Assembly: GCA_022600195.1 (NCBI GenBank)
Contig: JAHZKX010000006.1
Span: forward strand, 27,348-91,347
DNA length: 64,000 nt
Source: Planctomycetota bacterium
GTDB lineage: Bacteria > Planctomycetota > Planctomycetia > Planctomycetales > Planctomycetaceae
Direction: 5' to 3'
The position numbers and the translations under genes are program-made. Shown here piece after piece: positions 28,120 through 37,914 of this stretch; position 1 is the stretch's first letter, and the number at the start of each line of letters is the position of its first letter. The notes beneath the pieces were generated by a model. That model did not search any database. It was not told the origin of the DNA and saw nothing but the letters and a program-made list of their open reading frames with translations.

Positions 28120-29202
28120 TCAGGATTTTGATTTTGCGGGACGCTTCGCTTCGGCAGTCATCCGGTAGACACGAACAGCACCGTCAGAATGTGCTATTAC
28201 TAAGTGCCGTCCGTCACTTAGTAAATCGAGCCCGCGAGCTGCAGTGGAAAGTTTCATTGTGTGGAAGAATTCTTTCTCACCCGGTTTCCTGAACCACAAC
28301 TCGCCTTTGCCACTACGATTTGCACCAGCGCCAATTAGAAAACCATCAGGATGATAACGCACACCCCAGGCAATTCCCTGAAACGTTTTTTCGGGTTTGA
28401 GTTGGGCCTTCTCTTTGCCGCTTTTCCAATCAAACAGCATGATAATCGGGTCTTGCACGCCGGCAAACGAGTTGACCACTTTTGTAATACCTGCGCTGGC
28501 CAGCTCGCTGCCGTCAGGGCTGAATTGCAAATCGCGGGCTCCCCCCATATCGGCGGCAAATTTGTTGTCGTAGCCAGTCATCACAGTGGCATCGATACTT
28601 CGCGCCTGCTTGCCGGTTTTCATATCCCAGATTTTGATGAAACCCATCAAATCTTGAGAAACGAGATGTTGGCCGTCCGGATGAAAATCAACAGCATACA
28701 CATGCCGTTCGTGCCCCTTGAAAGTTTGTAACAGTTTCCCATCTTCGACATTCCATATCTTTATCAGCAAATCATTACCACAGGTGGCAAGTTTTTTCTG
28801 GTCGGGAGAAATGCGTACCCAGCGTGCCGAACCTGTATGAGCCTGAATCATCATGATCGGTTTCGGCTGAGTGTCTGCCATGTTCCAGACTTTGATATCG
28901 CCACCCCAACAAGCCGAGTACAGTCTGCTGCCATCCTTCGAAAAATCAAACGACCTGACCCAACTGGTATGACCTTTAAGCGTACGATTAGACTTGGTCT
29001 GCAAGTCCCAAACCTGAATGTCTAAATCTTGAGCACCAGCGACAACATATTTTCCTGTTGGATCGACCCGGCAGGAAGTCAGTGGAAACTTATGCTTGAA
29101 CTCCGAAACCTGATGCGTTTTTTCGAGATCAATGGCGTCATAATCAACGACCGGCTTCTGTGCAACAAGGGCATCACTCGTATCGGATTGATTGACATTC
29201 AT
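28120..29202 (-). CDS. WD40 repeat protein of DUF1501 cassette (copy 1)
   Basis: 360 residues forming a WD40 beta-propeller of about six to seven blades (YVVAGAQDLDIQVWDLQTK, TLKGHTSWVRSFDFSKDG, KLATCGNDLLIKIWNVEDG, TFKGHERHVYAVDFHPDG, and so on). No signal peptide is visible, unlike its paralogue at 46.3 kb. Propeller blades align well between the two copies, including the shared GHTSWVRSFD/GHQSWVRRFD block. Its ATG overlaps the DUF1501 stop (ATGA, 29199-29202), indicating coupled translation. Likely a protein-interaction scaffold; partner unknown, with DUF1501 the obvious candidate. Confidence 0.92.
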   Translation of the reverse strand: MNVNQSDTSDALVAQKPVVDYDAIDLEKTHQVSEFKHKFPLTSCRVDPTGKYVVAGAQDLDIQVWDLQTKSNRTLKGHTSWVRSFDFSKDGSRLYSACWGGDIKVWNMADTQPKPIMMIQAHTGSARWVRISPDQKKLATCGNDLLIKIWNVEDGKLLQTFKGHERHVYAVDFHPDGQHLVSQDLMGFIKIWDMKTGKQARSIDATVMTGYDNKFAADMGGARDLQFSPDGSELASAGITKVVNSFAGVQDPIIMLFDWKSGKEKAQLKPEKTFQGIAWGVRYHPDGFLIGAGANRSGKGELWFRKPGEKEFFHTMKLSTAARGLDLLSDGRHLVIAHSDGAVRVYRMTAEAKRPAKSKS

Positions 29203-30458
29203 GACAACAACTCCTTGATGGGTTGTGCAGTTGGGTCCCCGATGGGAATCGAACGGCCTGCAATATCGTGATCATTCGTGGAATCAATCCCAAGTGCCTG
29301 TAGGTAAGTGTGGAATAGATGACCTGCATCAACCTCACGATCAGCGACAGCAGTCCCCTTCTCATTAGTTTTTCCGATCACAGCCCCCGGTTGAATCCCA
29401 CAACCTCCCAGGGCAATCGACCAGGCAGAACCCCAGTGGTCACGGCCATACCGAACATTAATTTTTGGAGTGCGGCCGAATTCAGAATAGACCATCACCA
29501 GCGTGCTATCCAGAAGGCCCCGTTCATGTAAATCATCTATCAGCATGGCAAATGTTTTGTCAAATTCACCCAGTTGTTCGAGATGAAAATTGAAGTTCTC
29601 GGCATGAGAATCGTACCCGTGATGTGTCACTTTGACACAGGTCGCATCATTTTCAAGTAAAGCTCTGGCCAGTAAACAGTTTCGACCAAAATCATGTTTG
29701 CCATAACGTTCCAGATCTTTGGGATCGGGTGCTTTCTCGAAAAACGCTTTCCGGCCCATGAGCTTGGCGGCTTGTTGGAATGACGCATCGAATGATTCTG
29801 TCAACGATTTCGGTCGCCCAACCCTGAACTGTTGATTAAATTGATCTCGAAGTTGAACTCGGCGTGCATCAGCGGTTTCATCAAGACCCTTTGGTACCGC
29901 TAAATTTTTGGGAGGTTTAACACCTTCAAATTTCAATTGACCGTGTTGTGCTCCCAGAAACGCAGACGTACTGTCGGTCAGCCCGCGAGTCGAAATGTGA
30001 ATATAACCCGGCAGCTCGCTATTAGCAGGTGCCAGATATTTTGAAGCAATCGAACCAACATAGGGATACTCGCCGGCGCGTCTGCCCTTCTCCATAAACA
30101 GTCGACCCTGCCGATGGTCGTTTGTTTTCAAGTTGATACTACGCACAATAGAAAGCAAATGCATCTGCTTCGCAGTGTAAGGCAAGAGTTCCGATATATG
30201 CATACCCGGAACCGATGTCGGAATGGCACGAAAGGGGCCACCATGTTCCGTTCCCGGCTTCGGGTCCCACGATTCCAACTGGCTGACACCACCTTGCAGG
30301 TAAATTTGCAAAACACGTTTGTGTTGGCCTTTGATTTTTTCTGCAGTAGCGGGTGAGCCAGGTAAACCTAATCCCACTGCACCACCGGCGGCGCCCGCTA
30401 AAAACTGGCGCCGAGCCAGATGATGATCCAGGTGATTACATCCTTGATTACGTCGCAT
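29199..30458 (-). CDS. DUF1501 family protein of WD40 cassette (copy 1)
   Basis: 419 residues. Twin-arginine-type N-terminus (HHLARRQFLAGAAGGAVGLG). Core motifs: VLQIYLQGGVSQLESWDPKP, TNDHRQGRLFMEKGRR, HHGYDSHAENFNFH, VYSEFGRTPKINVR, GRDHWGSAWSIALGG and the terminal PIGDPTAQPIKELLS. A good AAGGAT site precedes the ATG. The C-terminal tail and GRDHWG motif closely match the copy at 48.0 kb. Middle gene of the cassette, 44 bases after the DUF1549/1553 gene and overlapping the WD40 gene by 4 nt. Confidence 0.94.
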   Translation of the reverse strand: MRRNQGCNHLDHHLARRQFLAGAAGGAVGLGLPGSPATAEKIKGQHKRVLQIYLQGGVSQLESWDPKPGTEHGGPFRAIPTSVPGMHISELLPYTAKQMHLLSIVRSINLKTNDHRQGRLFMEKGRRAGEYPYVGSIASKYLAPANSELPGYIHISTRGLTDSTSAFLGAQHGQLKFEGVKPPKNLAVPKGLDETADARRVQLRDQFNQQFRVGRPKSLTESFDASFQQAAKLMGRKAFFEKAPDPKDLERYGKHDFGRNCLLARALLENDATCVKVTHHGYDSHAENFNFHLEQLGEFDKTFAMLIDDLHERGLLDSTLVMVYSEFGRTPKINVRYGRDHWGSAWSIALGGCGIQPGAVIGKTNEKGTAVADREVDAGHLFHTYLQALGIDSTNDHDIAGRSIPIGDPTAQPIKELLS

Positions 30459-30502
30459 CGTTTATCCTTCTGACTTTCGAGGAGGAACGCGTAAGATGAT
30501 TA

Positions 30503-32182
30503 TTAATGATTGAAGCGAAATTCGTCGGAAGAAAGTGCCGCCCAAACCAGTTGCTGTAAAGCTTGTTGAGATTGTTTCTGGTTGTCTTTTAAGTACGCTG
30601 TCACATTTTCTGTTTCTTTTTTTTCTGGTAAACGGGAAAAAACGCTCAAATATAGTTCTTCAGCGATTTCAGAAGAAGTTTTGAGTTTCTTGAGTCTGGC
30701 GGTCAGGTTGTCTCCAGATGGCACCAACCAGGATTGTACCAACGGTCCGTTTCGCAAAAATAGCGCCTGATCCGCCGACGCATCGAAGCGGGAACTCTGT
30801 GCTCCCACAAAACCAAATGTGGTAATAAACGCCGTCACATTTTTATTTAATGCAGCGTGCAAAGCTTCTTCCTGCCACAAGGCATCTTCCGTTTTTTTCG
30901 CACCGTTTTTAGGGTCGGCCTTGACCTGCTTTGCTTTGAGACTTTTAAGTGTTTTAACCGTCAGACCGGTTGCCTGCATCATCGACCAGGCAAGTTGCTC
31001 GGGAGAGAGTGGCTTGAGCTGACCAACACCAAAATCAATTTCTTTCGCGATTTCAGCTCCTGCAGAAATTTGACTGCTGCGTTGATACGTTTTTGACAGC
31101 GCCAGTTCGCGAAGGATCAATCGCATGTTGTAGCCATTTTTTTGTAACTCTTTTGTTAACAGATCAAGTAGCTTGGGGTGGGATGGTGGATTATCGGCAT
31201 GCCACATATCGAGCGGTTCCACAAAACCACGCCCCATCATCATCGCCCATAACCGATTGGCAATGTTTTGCCGAAAGGCAATGTTCGTCGGATGTGTCAT
31301 AGCATTTGCCAGTTGCAATCGTCGACTGTAAACGGGCACCGATCGCACATTTTTAGCCGGCTTCACTTTATAATCTGCTTTCGCATCTTTCGGGTCGACG
31401 ATTTCGGGCAAATCGAGCATTCGAGGAGCAGTCTTACCTTCCTCTTGGGTAAACACCGATGTGAATGAAACCAGTCCTTCCGCCTTTTCACCTATGGATG
31501 TTTTTTTCGTTTTCGGATCCTTGAAGAGATAACTGCGATTCAAAAACGCGCTCAAACCGTGATAGTGCCGTTGTAGGTAATCATCAACATTGGGATGATT
31601 GTGGCATTGCGCACACTCTAAATCACGCCCCAGAAACAGACGCCCCAAATCGCGCGTGACCAGTTCTGATTTTAATTCGCGATCGAGCAGGAACTTGACA
31701 GCGGGACGTGTTTTCTTATCTGTGCCATCAACAGATAATATTTCGCGGACTAACACATCCCAGGGTTTGTTATTCAAAAATGACGTTCGTAAATAATTCC
31801 GCCATTCGACAGCAGGCACATGTTTATCGGGACGGCGTTCCATCAACATCGTGTCAAAAACATATTGCATCCGCCGCGCGTGCTCGGGAGATGCCAGGAG
31901 TCGGTCGATTAATTGTGTTCGCTTCTCCGTTGATTCATCGGCCAAAAAAACGCGCACTTCATCAGAAGTTGGAATCGTTCCCGTCAAATCAAGAGTCACC
32001 CGTCGCAAAAAAGTGGCATCATCGGCTGGAGCGCTCGCAGTTTTTTCAAACTGTGTTTTTCCCACACCAATCAACGAATCGATCTGTTGATGTAGCGGAA
32101 TCTCGGCGGAGTGAGCCGAAACGGAGCCAGCAAGTAAAATTGCCAGGCAAGAAACCAGACATTGGATGGAACGTAAACTCAT
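30503..32182 (-). CDS. DUF1549/DUF1553 c-type cytochrome protein (copy 1)
   Basis: 559 residues, Sec signal peptide (to ~26, LLAGSVSAHSAE). DUF1549 at ~30-200 has ATFLRRVTLDLTGTIPTSDE and the haem motif CAQCHNHP (C190, C193, H194). A DUF1553 segment (~290-555) has FRQNIANRLWAMMMGRGFVEPLD and ends VWAALSSDEFRFNH. The N-terminal CX4CH cytochrome and Ig modules of the 22.1 kb protein are absent, so it is a compact, single-haem-motif form. Aligns along its length with the 49.4 kb protein. First gene of the copy 1 cassette. Confidence 0.93.
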   Translation of the reverse strand: MSLRSIQCLVSCLAILLAGSVSAHSAEIPLHQQIDSLIGVGKTQFEKTASAPADDATFLRRVTLDLTGTIPTSDEVRVFLADESTEKRTQLIDRLLASPEHARRMQYVFDTMLMERRPDKHVPAVEWRNYLRTSFLNNKPWDVLVREILSVDGTDKKTRPAVKFLLDRELKSELVTRDLGRLFLGRDLECAQCHNHPNVDDYLQRHYHGLSAFLNRSYLFKDPKTKKTSIGEKAEGLVSFTSVFTQEEGKTAPRMLDLPEIVDPKDAKADYKVKPAKNVRSVPVYSRRLQLANAMTHPTNIAFRQNIANRLWAMMMGRGFVEPLDMWHADNPPSHPKLLDLLTKELQKNGYNMRLILRELALSKTYQRSSQISAGAEIAKEIDFGVGQLKPLSPEQLAWSMMQATGLTVKTLKSLKAKQVKADPKNGAKKTEDALWQEEALHAALNKNVTAFITTFGFVGAQSSRFDASADQALFLRNGPLVQSWLVPSGDNLTARLKKLKTSSEIAEELYLSVFSRLPEKKETENVTAYLKDNQKQSQQALQQLVWAALSSDEFRFNH

Positions 32183-32614
32183 AAGATCACGCTATTTGGG
32201 AAGGATTGATCAGGAAGGGGCCAATGAAAGATCAGCCATCTACGAGTAATACATATTCTATCGGAGTTCGACACTAAAATCAATAATTTCCTAGGAAACA
32301 TGCCTTTTATACTACATTTCCCAACTAAGCGCCGGCTGAATCGATTACAAACTCAGATTCCCGTCATGTTTTTTACATACCAGCTTTCAAAACAAGATGA
32401 AAATCTGTTTTTTTGTATCCGCTCAACAAATAAGATCTATTCATCAAATTATTTGAGAATTGTCACTCCGTAACTTTTAACGGCATCTTTAAAGTACACA
32501 GTGTGAATGAATCAATTGGAGCATACTACTTCTTTGCTACTCAAGATTCTGATACTTTTTGTAAAACCGCCTTGAACGGGTTTTTCACAAGACGAGAACT
32601 AAAGGAGTGAGATG
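32183..32614. other. Divergent promoter region
   Basis: About 430 bases between the divergent cassette and hydrolase genes. No gene seen. It is AT-rich with several T-runs (32395-32415). AAAGGAG at 32601-32607 is the hydrolase ribosome binding site. Confidence 0.45.
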
Positions 32615-34222
32615 ATGACCCGAGTTTGTGAATCGAAGTGCCAAACTGGTTCTGCCTTCTATTTTCTGATCCTCGTGGTGTGTCTTCTCTCCGAAATCCT
32701 TCCTGCGAACGGACAAAATACCGCAGGTCAAGCTGCAGTCGGTACAACACTCATTCAGTCACTTGATTTCCACGGACGACTAAGGGGCGAACAGGGATTC
32801 ATTATTGTACCCGAGAATCGAAACGACTCAGCCAGCCGAATGATCACCGTTCATTATTTTCGCTTTCCTGCGCGCGAACCGACTGGGCGCCCGCCCGTAT
32901 TTATTTTGCCTGGTGGCCCGGGTCAAGCCATCCTAACCGCTGACATTCAGAACGGTATGCAACAAAAGCGTTACAACAAGTTCGCTGAAATCGAAGCCTA
33001 CAATCGAAATCGCGATGTGGTCATTGTCAATCAACGGGGCAATAGTCGTGTGCCTGGCATTCAACACCTGCCCTCAACCTGGACTGTGAAACCAGGTGAT
33101 TGGTCAAAACCCATGTCTTTTACAAATTCATCCCGGCGTCTGGCAATCGGATTCAAGGCGCACCTCAAAAAACATGAAGCTTTGAAGTTTGACCTGAGAG
33201 GCTACGACATTCTACATCTTGTCGATGATGTAGATGCAATTCGGCGCGCATATGGATATGAAAAACTCGCACTGCGAGGAGGAAGCTTTGGTTCGCAATG
33301 GGCATTGGCATATTTAAAACGGTATCCAACTCATGTTGAACGAATGATTTTGTCCGGCACGGAACCCCTCGACTATGGCTACGACAGTGCAGAGGGTATT
33401 TGGAATGTCTTCATCAAAATCGAAGAAGAAGCCCGCGCATCAAAGGAGGTGGTCTTGCCTGAAGTGGGACTCCTTGGCGCGGTCAAGTCCATCATCACGC
33501 GACTTGAAAAGCAACCTGTGAAAGTCCGTGGCTATCATCCAAGAAAGGGTTACCCTGCGAATGTAGTCATTGGAGCCGATGACTTCCGATATTACCTGAC
33601 GCGCCCGATCCTCAACTCGCGTTCACATTCGCGAGAGATGCTTGAGTTGTGGCCAAAGTTCGTCCTCGAAATTTATCAGGAAAACTACCAGTATCTAGCA
33701 TCGAAGATCATCGATGACCGTCCTGAGGACGCGCATTGTAATTTACTTCTGACACTCGTTGATAATAGTCTGGGGGTCACTGGCCATCGACAAAAGAAAC
33801 TGGAATCAGATCCAGCCTATCGATGGCTCGGCGATCCTAACTGGTTCTATAAAGCAACGCGAGATGTGACCCCAACCCCTGTCGTCAACGATGAATTTCG
33901 TCAGCTTGTTGTCAGACAGACACCTGTTTTACTCATTCACGGAACCCTTGATCTTGCAACGCCCTATGAAAACGCGGAAGAAATGTTGCAGTACTTTCCT
34001 AAAGGTCACCTGATTACCGTTAAAGGGGGGACTCACTTCGCAACCTATCATGCCGCCAGTGTTGACCCTCGATTCCTGGAGTATTTATCCACCTTTATGG
34101 ATTCCAGCGATCCCGAAACCGCCATCAAAAAGATACCCTCTGAGATCTTACTCCCTGAATTGCAACTAAAACCAAATAAAGGCCAATCACTGTTCAATGG
34201 ACTCTCACAGAAAAGAAAATGA
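32615..34222 (+). CDS. Secreted alpha/beta hydrolase, peptidase S33/TAP-like
   Basis: About 535 residues. Tandem ATGs at 32612 and 32615; AAAGGAG at 32601-32607 gives seven-base spacing to the second. Signal peptide to ~34 (SEILPANGQN). The alpha/beta hydrolase fold reads PPVFILPGGPGQAILTAD (oxyanion HGGPG-like), DVVIVNQRGNSRVPG, nucleophile elbow LRGGSFGSQWALAYL, Asp in LIHGTLDLATPYEN and His in VKGGTHFATYH. This is the proline-iminopeptidase/tripeptidyl aminopeptidase (S33) pattern. Probably an exported peptidase or esterase; exact substrate unknown. Monocistronic, convergent with the sulfatase. Confidence 0.9.
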   Translation: MTRVCESKCQTGSAFYFLILVVCLLSEILPANGQNTAGQAAVGTTLIQSLDFHGRLRGEQGFIIVPENRNDSASRMITVHYFRFPAREPTGRPPVFILPGGPGQAILTADIQNGMQQKRYNKFAEIEAYNRNRDVVIVNQRGNSRVPGIQHLPSTWTVKPGDWSKPMSFTNSSRRLAIGFKAHLKKHEALKFDLRGYDILHLVDDVDAIRRAYGYEKLALRGGSFGSQWALAYLKRYPTHVERMILSGTEPLDYGYDSAEGIWNVFIKIEEEARASKEVVLPEVGLLGAVKSIITRLEKQPVKVRGYHPRKGYPANVVIGADDFRYYLTRPILNSRSHSREMLELWPKFVLEIYQENYQYLASKIIDDRPEDAHCNLLLTLVDNSLGVTGHRQKKLESDPAYRWLGDPNWFYKATRDVTPTPVVNDEFRQLVVRQTPVLLIHGTLDLATPYENAEEMLQYFPKGHLITVKGGTHFATYHAASVDPRFLEYLSTFMDSSDPETAIKKIPSEILLPELQLKPNKGQSLFNGLSQKRK

Positions 34223-34316
34223 TTCAGATGCAAACTGATTCCTCAGAGTTCCTTGATGACTGGTAGTCCATAAATAATTTTTGGCCAGTCTCAAAGATTG
34301 CTTTCGCAAAAATTAA

Positions 34317-36506
34317 TCATCGTTCTCCGTAAACGGGTGGCTTCCAATTCTTGGGTAATCGTCCTTGAGGACGTACGCCATACGCGTCGGCCGGGATCGG
34401 ATGATCTGCCGCCTGCTTAAGTGGAATATTGTCGGGCAGGTGTTTGATTTTAAAATCTTTATATTGAATTTTCATTTTGGGTCCCACATGAACCTGCACC
34501 GCAAGCACGCCTTCCAGCGCGCGACCTTTAGCATCCAGATCGATCAGGTCAGCAGTTTTATGACCATCAATCCAGTGCTGATGATGGTTTCCTTTAACCA
34601 GTACACGGAAGTCGTGCCACTCATCGGGAGCAAACTTTTTGAGGGGCATTGAACCAATCACCCAGGGTTGTCCCGCAGGATCAATAATAACTTTCTCGCC
34701 TGTATGAGACAAAATGCGGCGGCCCTTCTCTTCGTATAACATGCCATTGTATTTCGGAACATTCGCGACAACGTCACATTGATAGCCGGTCACTATGTCC
34801 AAACCGAGATCAGGTCGCGATAAGCCGCGATACTGAATACCGCTGTTCCCACCCTCGGTGACCTTGACCTTCACACGCAAATCAAAATTGCGGATCGTCG
34901 AATCTTTCCAGGTAATGAAACGGTTCATCTTCAATGTACCGTCCGTTTTTCCGGTGAGTGCTCCGTCTTCGACAGTCCAGTATTTCTTATCCCCATCCCA
35001 GCGACGCAGTGTTTTGCCATCGAAAACTCTGACAAAGCCATCTTTGTCGGGCTTGGCACTGGCAGCAGCGGAAGCCTGGGGATGAGGAACTGTTGACACA
35101 GTGAATTTGCCCTGGCGCGGATCAAGTGGACCACCAAGTTTGGTAACGCGGTCAGTCGTGCGTTGCCGCATTGCTTGCAGCGTTTTCGCATGCCCAGGAT
35201 CAGCGGCCAGATTCTTTAATTCATCGGGATCATTTTTCAGATCGTGCAGAAACTCATGATTCCCATTATCGAAATAGCGCACGTATTTGAAGCGTGCATT
35301 GCGTAAACCTTCAAATGCAGGAATGCGATTGCGGACCGCAAAATGCTCGTGAAATGTCTCCGTCCGCCAGTCGGCAGGTTTCCCCTGAGTCACAATGGGT
35401 TGTAAACTATGCCCTTGATATCTTTCCGGTACTTTAACCCCGGCCCAATCAAGAAAGGTCGCCGGCAGATCCAGATTCAATGCCAGAGCATCGCTGACCT
35501 GCCCCTGTTGTGTTTTGGGAACGCGCGGATCAAACACGATCAAAGGTACTTTGATCGCTTCCTCGTAATGCGACCACTTGCCCGCCAGACCGCGGTTGCC
35601 CATGTAATAACCGTTGTCCGCTGAATAAACAATAATGGTATTGTCCGCCAACCCCGCTTTTTTTAATGCCTGCATGAAACGCCCTATCGCACCATCAATA
35701 CCACTCACCATGCGATAGTACGCGCGCATATTCGTCTGATATTTTTCGTCCGTATTCCAACGCCAGAAGTATCGTTCACGATTGATCGTCGTTTTCAAAA
35801 AATCAGGCTGACCATTGAAAATCGCAGGATCACTCAAACGCGGCGATGCGATTTCAACGTCTTCATACATGCCATCTACGGCACGCGGCCAGGGAAAGTG
35901 ACCAATGCCCGGTCGGCGATCGCCGTCCTCTGCGTGACAGGCATTAAACCACATATTCAACGCGAATGATTTGCCCTTCGGCTGTGTTTTCACAAAATCA
36001 ATTCCACGATCTACAATCAGTTCCGTTTCGTGGCGCAGGCTGCCATCCGGTTGTTTTTTGTAATAGGGATTCCGACCGATCGCCTCAAACTCATCAAAGT
36101 GATCTTCTTTTTTATAACCTTTAGGCATTTTGGCATGCCATTTCCCGAAGTAGCCGGTTCGATATCCGTTTTCGTGCAGAATGTCGGAATACAACGTTTG
36201 CACGGCATCAGGTCGTGCCAACTCAGGGTTCGCTGATGTGCCATAACTACGACCTGTCAATCCAGTGAGAATCGTAGTCCGGCTCACCCAGCAAATGGCT
36301 TGACTGACATAGGCATTTTCAAATCGCGTACCGCGGGCCGCCAGTTGATCAATGTTCGGCGTCTGAATTACCGGGTTGCCATAACAACCAATCGTACTGG
36401 TCGTTTGATCGTCGGCAAAGAAAAAGACAATATTCGGCCGCTCAGCTGCAGATAGTGGAACGAACGATACAAAGAACAATGGAAACAGATAAAGGATTGA
36501 TTTCAT
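34317..36506 (-). CDS. Sulfatase fused to DUF1080 (3-keto-disaccharide hydrolase-like) domain
   Basis: About 729 residues from the ATG at 36506, which gives a clean signal peptide (MKSILYLFPLFFVSFVPLSA); the frame itself runs to 36590. The sulfatase domain (~22-480) has NIVFFFADDQTTSTIGCYGN (metal Asps) and the maturation motif CWVSRTTILTG (C72-R76), where the usual CxPSR proline is Val. DHRSHYEEA-type regions read AGKWSHYEEAIKVPLI. Residues ~510-715 are DUF1080 (FVRVFDGKTLRRWDGDKKYW, EGGNSGIQYRG, WHDFRVLVKGNHHQHWIDG), a LamG-like fold acting on or binding sugars. Predicted to desulfate a marine polysaccharide. The two-headed GntR gene lies upstream on the same strand. Confidence 0.92.
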   Translation of the reverse strand: MKSILYLFPLFFVSFVPLSAAERPNIVFFFADDQTTSTIGCYGNPVIQTPNIDQLAARGTRFENAYVSQAICWVSRTTILTGLTGRSYGTSANPELARPDAVQTLYSDILHENGYRTGYFGKWHAKMPKGYKKEDHFDEFEAIGRNPYYKKQPDGSLRHETELIVDRGIDFVKTQPKGKSFALNMWFNACHAEDGDRRPGIGHFPWPRAVDGMYEDVEIASPRLSDPAIFNGQPDFLKTTINRERYFWRWNTDEKYQTNMRAYYRMVSGIDGAIGRFMQALKKAGLADNTIIVYSADNGYYMGNRGLAGKWSHYEEAIKVPLIVFDPRVPKTQQGQVSDALALNLDLPATFLDWAGVKVPERYQGHSLQPIVTQGKPADWRTETFHEHFAVRNRIPAFEGLRNARFKYVRYFDNGNHEFLHDLKNDPDELKNLAADPGHAKTLQAMRQRTTDRVTKLGGPLDPRQGKFTVSTVPHPQASAAASAKPDKDGFVRVFDGKTLRRWDGDKKYWTVEDGALTGKTDGTLKMNRFITWKDSTIRNFDLRVKVKVTEGGNSGIQYRGLSRPDLGLDIVTGYQCDVVANVPKYNGMLYEEKGRRILSHTGEKVIIDPAGQPWVIGSMPLKKFAPDEWHDFRVLVKGNHHQHWIDGHKTADLIDLDAKGRALEGVLAVQVHVGPKMKIQYKDFKIKHLPDNIPLKQAADHPIPADAYGVRPQGRLPKNWKPPVYGER

Positions 36507-36774
36507 GGAAGAAGATTCACCAGTTGAAATTTCCAGGCTTTGCACTAACTTAACGATTGAACAAAGCAGGGATAGATTGAGTTTGGTCAAGTTACAGTTT
36601 TCAGCATTCGCAAATTTATAAAGCCAGTGTCCCGAGTCTCGGACGACCCGTTGATGACAATAGTTAAATAATTTTAACTGACCAGATAGGCAAAGGCGAC
36701 CCTCTTCACGGAAAACATCCAGAGAGTTCGGATCGACAATCAGCCGAGACTATGGTCCCTCGTCCACTGTGGAA

Positions 36775-37635
36775 TCAATTTGCCTTAACGATTTTGCTCA
36801 AAATCGGATGATTATCGCGGATGTGATAGGACAATGCTTTACGGGCAGTAGACCACTCTTTTTTGATCAGTGCTTTGAGAATGGACTGGTGCTGCCGCAC
36901 TGTTTCGATGGCCGTTGCCCGATCCTGATCTTCCCAGTCAAACAGAATATCATAATAGCGACCCTGTCTCTGGAAAAAGTCCTGAATATAATAGTTCCCT
37001 GCTTTATCGATGAGATATTCGTGTAAAGAATTATTAATTAATACACGCTCGGTCTCTGATTCGGGAATCACGTTTCCTTCCAGAATTCTCTCAAGATCTT
37101 CTTTCACCAGATGCGGTTTCGCCAACTCCAGCGCTTTCAACTCAAGCAGCTCGCGCACTTCAAGAAACGCCTGCATATCCTCCTGGCGAAAAGGCCTGAG
37201 TCTCCAGCCGCGGCGAGGAATATGATCCAGAATTCCGGTTCCCGCCAGACGATTCAAAATGATCCGCAGTGAAGAACGACTCATCTTATATTTTTGAGCC
37301 GTCACTTCCTCACGAATATCTACAGGCTCACCTTTCAGGCTTAGCTGTACAAAATCGTTTGTGATGACTTCAAACATATCCACTGGAGGTTCCGGTAAAT
37401 CAGACTTCTTGCCCCGCTTGAGTGGTTTGATCCGATTCGTACTGATCTCTAATCTGCGATTGGAGCCCCTCTGCAACAACCCTTCATCAACCAGCTCGGC
37501 GAGTGCAATTCGAACGGGAGAAAAGCTGACTTGATAATGTGACGCCATCGATTCCAATGTCAGTTGAGCAGGCAATTCCTGGCCGCTCCGCAAACGCACT
37601 TCCAAGTCATTTTTGATATAGTTCTTAAGTGACAT
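36775..37635 (-). CDS. GntR-family regulator with two winged-helix domains and FCD-like domain
   Basis: 286 residues. Residues ~1-65 form a GntR winged helix (LTLESMASHYQVSFSPVRIALAEL). A basic/proline linker (KPLKRGKKSDLPEPP) leads to a second winged helix at ~85-147 (DIREEVTAQKYKMSRSSLRIIL, RRGWRLRPF). Residues ~150-280 are helical and FCD-like (FLEVRELLELKALELA, HEYLIDKAGNYYIQDFF, HQSILKALIKKEWSTARKAL). Standard FadR-type proteins carry only one winged helix. Likely a repressor responding to a carboxylate or sugar acid, and by position a candidate regulator of the sulfatase 268 bases downstream; this is inference. Confidence 0.9.
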   Translation of the reverse strand: MSLKNYIKNDLEVRLRSGQELPAQLTLESMASHYQVSFSPVRIALAELVDEGLLQRGSNRRLEISTNRIKPLKRGKKSDLPEPPVDMFEVITNDFVQLSLKGEPVDIREEVTAQKYKMSRSSLRIILNRLAGTGILDHIPRRGWRLRPFRQEDMQAFLEVRELLELKALELAKPHLVKEDLERILEGNVIPESETERVLINNSLHEYLIDKAGNYYIQDFFQRQGRYYDILFDWEDQDRATAIETVRQHQSILKALIKKEWSTARKALSYHIRDNHPILSKIVKAN

Positions 37636-37835
37636 TATTTGATTCTGCGATCATCTTACAGAGTGGCGACGGAACCTGTTCCATAAGGCTGATAAAAGAA
37701 ATGCCAGCCTTTGTCTCAGTTTACAGTTCCCCAGAGACGCTTTAAAGCCCGTAACACTCGAAATGAGGGAAAGCGATGCCTCTTGCTTCTGAATGAAATA
37801 CGCCTCAAGCCAGAGAGGGACCGTTTCTGATTCAC

Positions 37836-37872
37836 AAAAAAGCCCCTTTGATCCTATGGAGGAACCAGGGGC
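37836..37872 (-). terminator. Rho-independent terminator after the PhoX-like gene
   Basis: Read on the minus strand: a GC-rich 6-bp stem GCCCCT/AGGGGC (37842-37847 with 37867-37872), a ~19-nt loop, then six Ts (37836-37841). It lies ~45 bases past the 37915 stop. Confidence 0.7.
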
Positions 37873-37914
37873 CTGATTTGCTGGACTTGATTTGATCGGC
37901 TTTCGATCTTCCGG

